A stretch of DNA of 26,514 nucleotides, taken from assembly GCA_964416595.1 (NCBI GenBank), contig CAYQES010000031.1, forward strand, positions 1 to 26,514, written 5' to 3'. The notes beneath the pieces were generated by a model. That model saw only the letters and a program-made list of their open reading frames with translations. It did not search any database and had not been told where the DNA came from. This document shows, one piece after another, positions 8,202-16,271 of this stretch. Both the position numbers and the translations under genes were made by a program. How positions within the stretch are numbered: the first letter of the stretch is position 1; each line of letters begins with the position of its first letter. Source of the stretch: JAKFYM01 sp964416595 (GTDB taxonomy: Bacteria > Bdellovibrionota > UBA1018 > CAIPTA01).

Positions 8202-8615
8202 ATGAAGGATCTAGTTCTAAGCGTAGTTACTCCTGAACGGCTTATCGTAAATCAGGTGGCCGTACAGGCCATTGTTTTGCCTGCCGAGGCTGGTCAGCTC
8301 ACGCTTTTACCTGGTCACATTAATTTCATGACATCGCTCCGCTACGGCACTTTTGGTTATAAAGTGAGCGAAGAGTGGCAAGTAGCCTTTCTATCTGGTG
8401 GCTTTACTCAGGTATGTGATGGCAAAGTCACCGTATTGGCTGAAACCATTGATATGTCTCAGGAACTAGATATAGCGAAAGCTGAATTGCACCTCCAAGA
8501 AGTGGCTGGGAAGTTAAAGAATCTAAAGGTGGGTAGCCCAGAATACGCTCAATTGATTTTGGAAAAAGAGCTGGCCGAAGCCAAATTGAAAGCGGCCCAC
8601 AAGAAAATACACTAA
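8202..8615 (+). CDS. atpC: ATP synthase F1 subunit epsilon
   Basis: The epsilon subunit belongs to the rotor foot and can inhibit ATP hydrolysis. The 137-residue protein has the beta-sandwich N-terminal domain (LSVVTPERLIVNQVAVQAIVLPAEAGQLTLLPGHI) with the conserved G-x-LTLLPGH loop and a C-terminal helical hairpin rich in Ala, Lys and Glu. GAGGAG precedes the ATG. It is the last gene of the operon and is followed by a strong hairpin terminator. The integral c-ring (atpE) and subunit a (atpB) are absent from this window. Confidence 0.95.
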   Translation: MKDLVLSVVTPERLIVNQVAVQAIVLPAEAGQLTLLPGHINFMTSLRYGTFGYKVSEEWQVAFLSGGFTQVCDGKVTVLAETIDMSQELDIAKAELHLQEVAGKLKNLKVGSPEYAQLILEKELAEAKLKAAHKKIH

Positions 8616-8641
8616 ATCCTCTTTTTTTCCTGCTTTCTGAC

Positions 8642-8675
8642 AAAATGGCAAACGTGCGTGGATGTTTGCCATTTT
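8642..8675 (+). terminator. Rho-independent terminator of the atp operon
   Basis: A perfect 12-base inverted repeat pairs 8642-8653 (AAAATGGCAAAC) with 8664-8675 (GTTTGCCATTTT) around a 10-base loop. It starts 26 bases after the atpC stop. The stem ends in A/T runs on both sides, so it could act in either direction. It separates the ATP synthase operon from the next gene, whose own ribosome site begins about 20 bases later. Confidence 0.85.
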
Positions 8676-8700
8676 CTCGTTCACAGCTAAAATAAGGTAG

Positions 8701-10791
8701 ATGAATAGCCTTTTTGTTCCATGGAAGGGAACGACTTTGCTGCCACTGACCATTCAGCAAAAATTAGTGCGAGTATTTTCTAGCGCAGCCGTATGCGGCT
8801 TGTCGTTCACTTTTATTTTGGGCGAAGCCATAGACCATAAAGCCAAAGACATTTCTCTTTGGGCAATAGATGCTGCCCTCATTCCTGTGCACTACCAACC
8901 AGCACAACCCATCAACGCGTCCCTACAGGGCATCGCCATTTCCGAATTAAAAGAAAAATGGGTAGCTGCTAATTCCGCCAATATTTCTCTGCCCCAAGAA
9001 ATGCTCGCGGCCATTCCCCCAGCGGTAATTCCAATGGAGGAACCAGCGCCGTTAAAAATGAAAGTCACGAAGGTAGTGACAGAAACCCTACCCACCGCGG
9101 AAGTGGAAAAGGTTCTGCTTTCTATTCATGATGCTACTTCGCAGCTGAATACTATTATAGGAGAAGAAAAAGAGGGCCAGGTTTTAGTGGACGGCCCAGT
9201 GGTGATTAAGAGCTTATCAGAATCAAAAGAGACGGGTCGCAAACCATCAGAAATCGTTTCTTTAGATACTTGGTCAATCCGTGGAAAAATTACTTCAGCA
9301 AAAAAAGAAGCCGGGCACTTTGAAGTAGGATTGTTTTCTAAGATAGACCAAGACGGCGTTCCCGTCGGCTTTCCCCTGGTGCAGCAGATCTTGCCTGCGG
9401 GAATCATGGACTTTGAGTTAAATATTCCCCATAAAATAGAAAAAGGATTTTTGTATGGGGTACATGTGGCCACAAAATCCGGCAAGCGCACTTGGATTGC
9501 TCCCCCCGTTAACCCCAGGCTAAAACAGGATCGGCAATTTGCGGAATTGGTTTACCAGCAGCAGGAAGATACGATTTCTTCTACTGCCTCCGCCTCGGAA
9601 AAGCAGGCTCCCACATTCTCGATCCGCGGATCTGTTTCCACTTTCCTGTTTTCCAAGGGCGCGGCCATTCCCCAGGGGGATGTGGTGGTAAAAGTGCGTG
9701 GACGAAAAGAATCCGTGCGCACAGAAAAAAATGGCGATTTTCTTCTCGAGCTTCCAATATTGGGTGGCACAGTTTATCTAGAGTTCTTAAAAGCCGGCTA
9801 TCATCCTTTATTGGTACCTATCGCAACGGATGGTGGGCCGAGCACCATCAAAGTGGAATTAGTTAGCCGAGATGCCGTGGATCAGATTGCGAGAAATCTT
9901 GGGTTGCGTCAGCTAAGTTCTAAGAGTGTGTTCTTGGGAAAAATCACCAACCCAGATGGAACTCCATTAATCGGGGCATCTTTTCAGTTTAGCTTGAAAG
10001 CGGATGGCCCATTTTATTTTGGTGAGAACGGTGTTCCTTCCGCGCAATTGAAAGCAACAACGGCAGATGGCCGCTTTCTCTTTTTAAACGTAGAGCCCGG
10101 AACAGGATTTGTGGAGTCCAGCGCGGGCGGGGAAGCCATTGCCCCCTTTCTCTTTTCTTCTGTAGAGGGGGGCGAGGCGGTTATAAAAAATCTCGTTCCC
10201 GTTTCTGGGAATTTAAAGGGTAGAATTTTTAACCCAGTTGGCTCCAAGAATATGACCCATGTGGCCCGCGCCCGCTTGCGTATTGAAGGTACGGCGGATT
10301 GGTCGACCACGGATTCTTATGGAGCATTCTATTTGGGCCCATTGCGCTGGATGCGTGGAGAGCGAATTTCCATAGAGTTCTCCGCAGAAAAATACCAAAA
10401 CCATCGCTATACTTTGGTGCCTGATAAAAAAGTTAGCGCAATCAATCTGTTTGCTTTTCCCGCAAGCTATATAGATATGCTTACTAAATCCATGGATTTA
10501 GATCTGGATCCTTATACGGGGGTTGTGATTGGGAAAGTTTCTGGCAAGAGCGTAAGGATTGATGCATTGGCCGATCACTCTGTAGTGAATGGTTCCGAGG
10601 ATTTTTATTTTGATGCCCAAGGAAAACTGAGGGGCTCACACGCCATGACAGATCCCACTTACGGAACGTATATGATTTTCAACGTGCCCAAGGGACGCAT
10701 TCTATTACATGGCAATGATAGCAATGGGGTGCTTCGTTATTCTGATTCCGTAGTTACGAGTCCTACCGCCATTAGCGTAATAATGGACTAA
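8701..10791 (+). CDS. Large secreted or membrane-anchored protein with carboxypeptidase-regulatory-like beta-sandwich domains
   Basis: I do not recognise a named gene. The 696-residue product has an N-terminal hydrophobic segment at about 24-43 (a long signal peptide or anchor), then a low-complexity Ala/Pro/Glu stretch to about residue 140. Several beta-rich modules follow. The clearest, at about 303-372 (QGDVVVKVRGRKESVRTEKNGDF onward), follows the carboxypeptidase-regulatory-like (Cna-B/transthyretin-type) pattern of G-x-V, T-x-x-NGDF and KAGYHP. Further modules begin near 408 (GKITNPDGTPLIGASF) and 505 (GNLKGRIFNPVG). No catalytic motif was found. AAGG precedes the ATG. Its stop overlaps the stop of the convergent patatin gene. 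An extracytoplasmic structural or adhesive role is only inferred. Confidence 0.75.
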   Translation: MNSLFVPWKGTTLLPLTIQQKLVRVFSSAAVCGLSFTFILGEAIDHKAKDISLWAIDAALIPVHYQPAQPINASLQGIAISELKEKWVAANSANISLPQEMLAAIPPAVIPMEEPAPLKMKVTKVVTETLPTAEVEKVLLSIHDATSQLNTIIGEEKEGQVLVDGPVVIKSLSESKETGRKPSEIVSLDTWSIRGKITSAKKEAGHFEVGLFSKIDQDGVPVGFPLVQQILPAGIMDFELNIPHKIEKGFLYGVHVATKSGKRTWIAPPVNPRLKQDRQFAELVYQQQEDTISSTASASEKQAPTFSIRGSVSTFLFSKGAAIPQGDVVVKVRGRKESVRTEKNGDFLLELPILGGTVYLEFLKAGYHPLLVPIATDGGPSTIKVELVSRDAVDQIARNLGLRQLSSKSVFLGKITNPDGTPLIGASFQFSLKADGPFYFGENGVPSAQLKATTADGRFLFLNVEPGTGFVESSAGGEAIAPFLFSSVEGGEAVIKNLVPVSGNLKGRIFNPVGSKNMTHVARARLRIEGTADWSTTDSYGAFYLGPLRWMRGERISIEFSAEKYQNHRYTLVPDKKVSAINLFAFPASYIDMLTKSMDLDLDPYTGVVIGKVSGKSVRIDALADHSVVNGSEDFYFDAQGKLRGSHAMTDPTYGTYMIFNVPKGRILLHGNDSNGVLRYSDSVVTSPTAISVIMD

Positions 10792-12050
10792 GCTTCAAAT
10801 TCGTAGCGTTGTAGGGACTCTTGGGCTGCCTGAAATCCGATACGAACAATTTTTTCCATGAATTTAGTAGAAAAATTAAAGTGATCGCCAAAGAATATTT
10901 CGTGGTCCCTCGGCCTAGGATTGATATAGAGGTATCGATTATTTGGATCCACTGCGAGCTTCTTTTCTAGAAGGGCGCAGATTTTCTTTCTGTGTTTTTC
11001 GTCGAGCTTCGCGTTCTTGCAGTATTCATTGACGGCCTCTAGGGCGGCAAGTTTTTGATTGCGCATATAGATGGCCGATTGGATTTTTCTTTCGATCAAT
11101 AAATAAATGGCTTGGATGCCGATAGCAGTGATTCCAAATTTGGTAAGCGAGCCAATTTCCCGGGAAAAATGGTAGGGCTGGTGGGTGTAGCTTGCGATAA
11201 TAAGATCAGCGCCCAATTGTTCTGCCGCATTTACAGATAGGGTTTCCCGGATTTCTCCGTCGAAAAAATACACCACCTTGCCGTTGTGGTTGCGGATGCC
11301 ATAGGGAGAAAAAATAGGGGGAAGCGCCACGGAGGCGGCCACGGTGTCGGAAATGGCTACAGTGGTTTCGTAAATGCAGCGGGGATCATCGCCCGGGGAG
11401 GGCAAGTTGTGTTTACAGAAAATAATGCGTTTAGAGTGGTTTAGTTGTGTGGCAACAATGCAAAGATCTGCTGCGTAATCTTCAAACCGGTTTGAGGGCA
11501 GCACATCTTCTCGCATATAGGTTTCGATGCCAGCCGTGGTGAATAAGCCCGAGAGCGAAAGCAAATTCTGGCGGCGGTATAAAAGATCGATGGCATTGGT
11601 GGTGAGGGAGCGCAAGCGCCGCGTAATGCCCTCTTTGGCCATTTCCTCATGCTGGGATGCTTTCACGCTCATGAGGTGGGAATAACGCATGGGCTTCAGT
11701 GGGCTTTGCTTCTTTTTGCCTAAATAAGCGCTGAAAATTTGGTCAATGGTATAGCCCGAAGCTAAATAGGCGGCGATTACGCTCCCCGCGCTGGAGCCCA
11801 CATAGGCACTAATATTCATGCCGCCCTGGGGTAGGGGGGTTTTGCTTTTTAGGCCCCCATGAAATCGGAAACCTTTTTCTTGGAGAGCTAAGCCCACCCC
11901 CATATGGAAAGCTGCGGCTTTGGCTGCTCCACCCGAACACACAAAGGCAACTTTTTTTCTTTTTGAAATCTGCTGCTTGTTGCCCATGGAAAAATTATCA
12001 ATGATCGTCGGGGTAACGTCAATGGGGCAATGCATCTCTTGGATAATCAC
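10788..12050 (-). CDS. Patatin-like phospholipase
   Basis: Patatin-family enzymes hydrolyse acyl esters of phospholipids through a Ser-Asp dyad. In the 420-residue product, CSGGAAKAAAFHMGVGLAL (about 38-56) is the oxyanion-hole glycine loop, GSSAG (85-89) is the nucleophile elbow with Ser87, and FFDGEI (about 262-267) carries the likely catalytic Asp264. The usual DGG or DGA is DGE here. There is no signal peptide, so it acts in the cytosol or is exported another way. The GTG start at 12050 has a poorly spaced AAGGGG, and ATG codons at residues 6 and 22 are alternatives. The C-terminal about 150 residues have no motif I recognise. It is convergent with the beta-sandwich gene and divergent from the HTH gene at 12121. 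Confidence 0.88.
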   Translation of the reverse strand: MIIQEMHCPIDVTPTIIDNFSMGNKQQISKRKKVAFVCSGGAAKAAAFHMGVGLALQEKGFRFHGGLKSKTPLPQGGMNISAYVGSSAGSVIAAYLASGYTIDQIFSAYLGKKKQSPLKPMRYSHLMSVKASQHEEMAKEGITRRLRSLTTNAIDLLYRRQNLLSLSGLFTTAGIETYMREDVLPSNRFEDYAADLCIVATQLNHSKRIIFCKHNLPSPGDDPRCIYETTVAISDTVAASVALPPIFSPYGIRNHNGKVVYFFDGEIRETLSVNAAEQLGADLIIASYTHQPYHFSREIGSLTKFGITAIGIQAIYLLIERKIQSAIYMRNQKLAALEAVNEYCKNAKLDEKHRKKICALLEKKLAVDPNNRYLYINPRPRDHEIFFGDHFNFSTKFMEKIVRIGFQAAQESLQRYEFEA

Positions 12051-12071
12051 CCCTTGTAATTGTGGGGTTTT

Positions 12072-12087
12072 TCATGAATACTCATGA
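12072..12087. promoter_or_regulatory. Tandem TCATGA motif in a divergent intergenic region, possible operator
   Basis: Two copies of the self-palindromic hexamer TCATGA lie at 12072-12077 and 12082-12087, ten bases apart start to start, which places them on the same DNA face. They sit in the 70-base gap between the patatin gene (minus) and the HTH gene (plus). An operator for the adjacent HTH protein is possible but unproven. Confidence 0.3.
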
Positions 12088-12120
12088 TTAGGAACGAATT
12101 CATCAAGGAAGAGAAGCGTT

Positions 12121-12600
12121 ATGCAACCCAACCTTTGGCTCCCATTAACTGAGTATGCACTTCGCAGCGGCATGAGTATTTCTACGCTGCGCCGAAAAAT
12201 CAAATCCAATAATATAGATTACCGCATGGAAGAGGGGCGTTATTTAATTCGCTCCGACGATCTGCAAGAAGAGCCTGCGCCGATAGGTTTTACTTCCACA
12301 GATAATGTAAAAGCAGAAAAAATAAAGGATTCCGTAAAGGAGGCGTTGCCCGCAGCGACCACCTCGGTTGTGGCACATGCGGTACAAACAACTTCCTCTG
12401 CCTTGCCTTCGGTCGTAGAGGATTTGGAGAAAATTCGAGAAGAGTTACGTTTAAGCAAGGAAGAAAACTCTTTACGCTGGCGCGCTCTCGAAGCCAGGGT
12501 GGCTGGCATAGCTAAAAAATTGGATTTTTTCACGGAGCAAATGTCTGAAATAAAAATGCTAGTGAAGATCTTTGAAGAGAAATTGGATGATCGGGCCTAG
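12121..12600 (+). CDS. Small helix-turn-helix plus coiled-coil protein
   Basis: The 159-residue protein begins with a MerR/excisionase-like winged-helix pattern at about residues 7-48: LPLTEYALRSGMSISTLRRKI, then a wing-like YRMEEGRYLIRSDDL. A Ser/Thr/Ala-rich linker follows (about 50-97), then a charged helix at about 98-157 with heptad-like spacing (VEDLEKIREELRLSKEEN onward), probably a coiled coil for oligomerisation. AAGGAAGAG precedes the ATG. Its last bases overlap the start of the next gene, so the two are translationally coupled. It could be a local regulator or a DNA-linked structural protein. The N-terminal DNA-binding assignment rests on pattern only and the exact family is not known to me. 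Confidence 0.75.
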   Translation: MQPNLWLPLTEYALRSGMSISTLRRKIKSNNIDYRMEEGRYLIRSDDLQEEPAPIGFTSTDNVKAEKIKDSVKEALPAATTSVVAHAVQTTSSALPSVVEDLEKIREELRLSKEENSLRWRALEARVAGIAKKLDFFTEQMSEIKMLVKIFEEKLDDRA

Positions 12601-14167
12601 ATTTCTTCTGGCCGTAGCCGGATGCTTTTTCGGTCTGATTTCCGCCCATGCGGCAACCACTACCATTAATGGCGTAACCTATGATTCTACCAAATCCGCA
12701 GGAGTTGTAGATGAGGTGCGCTTTAAGAAATTTTTTCTTTTCCCCTCGCTAGACGATATCAGCGGCGTGCTTGCTCCCAAATTGGACGAGAAGCTCACCC
12801 AGTTATTTGCTAAAAACCCCCGCTTTGATTTAGTGCGTGATCCGCAGGTGGTGCGGGCTTTATCCCCGGGGGATGCAAGCTATGCAAAAGCGGCACAAAA
12901 TATCGAGGTTCATAAAGAGGCTGCAAGGGTAACGGGTTCGGATACTACGGCGATTTTGCGCACTAGGGGTGTGGGCAATCAAACGGAAATGACTCTTGAG
13001 TTTCGAGATGCCCAGGGGAAAATTCTATTATCCGAGTCCGGGGCGATTCCCGGATTTTCTTCCATGGAGGCCCGCTGGGGTTTAATCGAAAAACTTTTTC
13101 AAACCATTGTATCCAAGATTCCATTTGATGGAACCGTAACGGGCCGAACGGCGTCCACGATTACGATTGATTTGGGAATGTCGTCGATCAAGCAGGGAGA
13201 AATAATTGAGCTGGCCCGGATCGTTTCTTTGCAGCGCCATCCTTTATTGGGCACCGTAGTGGGCTCCGATTATGTGCGTGTGGGAAGGGCTAAAGTAACA
13301 AATGTGGATCGCGCCCTTTCTTTTGCAGAAATCCAAGAAGAGTATTCGGGAGAAATGATCGCGGTTGGATCTAAAGTGTTGCGCACAAAATCGCCCATTA
13401 GCTATCGAACCGGTGAGCCTGTGCCAGAAAAAGGGAATCGAAAGAATGCGAAAGAAGTAGAAGAGGGCGATCCTTTTGATGATCGATTGCAGGGAGACTT
13501 TGATCGGCCGCGAGCTAGGTTTGGCCATTTGGGTTTTAATTTGCAATACGGCTCCCTTACACACGCCCAGAACCCAGAGGGTTTGCTGCCCACGGAATAT
13601 TCTGGTTCTGGATTAGGTGGAAATGTGGAATCCGAGCTTTGGATTACCAAGCAGTGGATTTTTTCTGCCGGTTACGGTTTCCATAATGCCAAGCTTTCCA
13701 GTGTGGAGACCACTATTGGCAGTGGATCTTGGTATAAGGCGGAGGCCGCCGTGGGTTTCCGTTTTTTCCCGGATCCCATGGGGGCCGCTCATATTACTGG
13801 TAGTATAGGGTACCAGTTGCAAAATTTTTCTATTCCCGCACCAGCTGCGCTATCGGTGGGCGGAAAAAAATATTCAGGTATTTTACTGCGAGTGGATGGA
13901 GAAATGCCTTTGCACCCTCAACATAAATTTACCGGCGGATTCAGCTTCCAGCCTTTTTCTTCTTTCTCTGATTTGGGGGGCTCCCTTGGCGAGCCAGATG
14001 GCGCAACCGTGATTGGTTTTCATTTGGCTTGGAATTATCTTTTGGCGGACTCACTTTGGGTGCGCCTGGGTTTTCAATTTGATACGGCCAGCGGCCACTA
14101 TAAGAATTCTTCTTCTGTTACAGATAAACGATTTGCTATTGGCCCAGGAATTTTCTATTCCTTTTGA
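12587..14167 (+). CDS. Predicted outer-membrane beta-barrel protein with CsgG- and FlgT-like N-terminal regions
   Basis: I do not recognise a named gene. The ATG at 12587 (526 residues) is preferred over TTG 12572 because GAAGAG lies six to eight bases upstream and the result is a clean signal peptide (IGPRFLLAVAGCFFGLISAHA). Residues about 45-175 look like the CsgG/TolB-N type of fold used to build periplasmic assemblies (LAPKLDEKLTQLFAKNPRFD). Residues 180-268 resemble the C-terminal domain of flagellar protein FlgT (DGTVTGRTASTITIDLG, then QGEIIELARI). After an acidic linker, about 210 residues show alternating aromatic and glycine strands ending in IFYSF, a C-terminal phenylalanine typical of BAM-inserted barrels. 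The first 14 bases overlap the HTH gene, and ligA follows after 3 bases. Confidence 0.72.
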   Translation: MIGPRFLLAVAGCFFGLISAHAATTTINGVTYDSTKSAGVVDEVRFKKFFLFPSLDDISGVLAPKLDEKLTQLFAKNPRFDLVRDPQVVRALSPGDASYAKAAQNIEVHKEAARVTGSDTTAILRTRGVGNQTEMTLEFRDAQGKILLSESGAIPGFSSMEARWGLIEKLFQTIVSKIPFDGTVTGRTASTITIDLGMSSIKQGEIIELARIVSLQRHPLLGTVVGSDYVRVGRAKVTNVDRALSFAEIQEEYSGEMIAVGSKVLRTKSPISYRTGEPVPEKGNRKNAKEVEEGDPFDDRLQGDFDRPRARFGHLGFNLQYGSLTHAQNPEGLLPTEYSGSGLGGNVESELWITKQWIFSAGYGFHNAKLSSVETTIGSGSWYKAEAAVGFRFFPDPMGAAHITGSIGYQLQNFSIPAPAALSVGGKKYSGILLRVDGEMPLHPQHKFTGGFSFQPFSSFSDLGGSLGEPDGATVIGFHLAWNYLLADSLWVRLGFQFDTASGHYKNSSSVTDKRFAIGPGIFYSF

Positions 14168-14170
14168 ACC

Positions 14171-16174
14171 ATGGCTAAAGCGAAAAATCCTAAGGCTCGC
14201 ATCGATGAGCTAACCGCCAAAATCATAGAGCTTAATGAAGCGTATTATGGAAAAGATGAGCCCCTGGTTTCTGATGCAGACTGGGATCTTTTGTTTCGCG
14301 AGCTGGAAGAATTAGAGCGTGCACATCCTGAGTTGCGCCATCCAGATTCTCCCACCCAAAGAGTGGGAGCCGCGCCTCTGGCGGCCTTTGAAAAAATCAC
14401 CCATCGCCAGCCCATGTTAAGCATTGCCAATTCTATGAATGAAGCGGAGCTTTTGGCTTTTCATGGCCGCGTGCTGAAACAATTGGCTATCACTGGGGGC
14501 GTGGACTATTTTTGCGAACTAAAATACGACGGTTTAAGCGTGAATCTTACCTATGAGCACGGTGCGCTTGTTTCTGCGGCTACCAGAGGTGATGGTGTGG
14601 TGGGGGAAAATATCACACCCAATGTAAAAACCATCCGTAATGTTCCACTGCGGCTCAAGGGAAAAAGTGTTCCGGAACTGGTGGAAATTCGTGGCGAAAT
14701 CATTTTGCCCATGGAGGCCTTCCAAAAATTAAATCGTGAACAAGAAGAAGCGGGTGAGAAAGTGTTTGCTAATCCCCGCAATGCGGCGGCGGGTAGCGTG
14801 CGGCAATTGGATTCCCATATTACGGCAAGTAGAGATTTAAAATTAATTGCCTATGCGCTGGGATATTGGCAGGGAAAATTTAAGCCCAAAAAACAGAGTG
14901 AAATCCTAGAAACCATTTTTTCCTGGGGCTTTGAATCGCATTCGAACTATCGTGTTTGCCAAGATATGGTGGCTGTGCAGAAATTTTATAAAGAGATAGA
15001 AGAAAAACGGGAACACTTAGCGTTTGATATTGACGGTGTGGTGGTGAAGGTAGATCGCTTGGATTGGTTAGAGGAGTTGGGGTTTGTGGCCCGCAGCCCA
15101 CGTGGAATGACAGCCTATAAATTTCCTGCCCGTCAAAAAACTACGCAGATCAAAGAAATTATTGTGCAGGTAGGGCGCACCGGGGTGCTTACGCCCGTAG
15201 CAATTTTAGAGCCCGTAAACATTCATGGTGTAGTAGTGAGCCGAGCAGCACTTCACAATCAGGAAGAAATCGACCGCAAAGATGTGCGCGTGGGCGATTG
15301 GGTGTTGGTGCAAAGAGCGGGAGATGTAATTCCGGAAGTGGTTTCTGTGGTGCAAGAAAAACGGACTGGCCGAGAGCGACCTTTTCTTTTGCCAAACCAT
15401 TGCCCTTCCTGCGGGGAAAAAACCCAGAAAATAAGTGGAGAGGTGGCCGTTCGTTGTTTAAACGAAGAATGCCCCGCCCAGAATTTAGAATCCCTCGGCC
15501 ATTTTGTGGCCAAAAACAGCATGAACGTGGTTGGGCTCGGGCCCAAAATTTTGGAACAATTAGTTGAAGAGGGTTTAGTAAAGAAACCTTCTGACCTTTA
15601 CCTGTTAACGGAAAAGAGCCTTTTGGGCTTAGAGGGCTTTCAGGAAAAATCGGCCAAGAAATTGGTGGCTGCCATCACGAAAAGTAAGGAGTGCAAACTT
15701 TCTTCCTTTATCCATGCCCTTGGAATTCGCCACGTGGGAGAGCGTTTGGCCGCCTCTTTGGCGAGAGAGTATCCAAATATAATGGATTTAATGAAGGCTA
15801 CAGAAGGGGACTTAGTAAAAGTAGAGGATGTTGGTGCGGTGGTAGCCAAAAGTGTGACGGAATTTTTCGCTAAACCTAAAAATCGGGCGGAAGTTCGGGC
15901 GCTTATCCAAGCGGGTATTCAACCCAAAAGCGCTCAGAGGCTTTCTTCTGCATTGTCCGGAAAAACTTTTGTGATCACAGGAACTTTAGAAGGCATGGGC
16001 CGTCAAGAGGCATCAGACTGGATACAATCTCGCGGGGGAAAGGTGGCCTCCAGCGTTTCTAAAAACACAGATTACCTGTTGGCGGGAGCAGAAGCCGGTG
16101 GAAAGCTGGATAAGGCCCGTGAGTTGGGAGTGACTGTTCTTTCTTTAGATGAGCTTCTGCAGTTGGCGAAATAG
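14171..16174 (+). CDS. ligA: NAD-dependent DNA ligase LigA
   Basis: LigA seals nicks in replication and repair using NAD+. The 667-residue protein has the full domain order. The Ia domain has YYGKDEPLVSDADWDLLFREL, and the adenylation domain carries Lys118 in ELKYDGLSVN as the nucleotidyl acceptor. GEIILP and FDIDGVVVKVDRL follow, then the OB fold, a zinc finger with Cys411, Cys414, Cys429 and Cys434, helix-hairpin-helix repeats (LGIRHVGERLAASLA), and a C-terminal BRCT domain from about residue 590 (LSGKTFVITGTLEGMGRQEA). Nothing is missing. The ATG is 3 bases after the previous stop and has no clear ribosome site, suggesting translational coupling to the barrel gene. Confidence 0.98.
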   Translation: MAKAKNPKARIDELTAKIIELNEAYYGKDEPLVSDADWDLLFRELEELERAHPELRHPDSPTQRVGAAPLAAFEKITHRQPMLSIANSMNEAELLAFHGRVLKQLAITGGVDYFCELKYDGLSVNLTYEHGALVSAATRGDGVVGENITPNVKTIRNVPLRLKGKSVPELVEIRGEIILPMEAFQKLNREQEEAGEKVFANPRNAAAGSVRQLDSHITASRDLKLIAYALGYWQGKFKPKKQSEILETIFSWGFESHSNYRVCQDMVAVQKFYKEIEEKREHLAFDIDGVVVKVDRLDWLEELGFVARSPRGMTAYKFPARQKTTQIKEIIVQVGRTGVLTPVAILEPVNIHGVVVSRAALHNQEEIDRKDVRVGDWVLVQRAGDVIPEVVSVVQEKRTGRERPFLLPNHCPSCGEKTQKISGEVAVRCLNEECPAQNLESLGHFVAKNSMNVVGLGPKILEQLVEEGLVKKPSDLYLLTEKSLLGLEGFQEKSAKKLVAAITKSKECKLSSFIHALGIRHVGERLAASLAREYPNIMDLMKATEGDLVKVEDVGAVVAKSVTEFFAKPKNRAEVRALIQAGIQPKSAQRLSSALSGKTFVITGTLEGMGRQEASDWIQSRGGKVASSVSKNTDYLLAGAEAGGKLDKARELGVTVLSLDELLQLAK

Positions 16175-16271
16175 TAAATAAATACTTTGTGCAGAGTATT
16201 GTCTTAAGTTTATCCTATAAACAGACGAAATTTTTGATGCTCGATCTTTATTTGGGCATCGGAGGCAAAGA

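Noticed and set aside
15098..15113. CACGTG core in ligA resembling parS
   Set aside because: Only the CACGTG core and two flanking A bases match. The TGTT arm is absent, so ParB binding is unlikely. A second CACGTG at about 15732 is equally poor.
16179..16204. Weak hairpin and TTGTCT/TATAAA promoter-like boxes after ligA
   Set aside because: The six-base stem has no T-run, and the two boxes are only 11 bases apart, so neither a terminator nor a complete promoter is supported.
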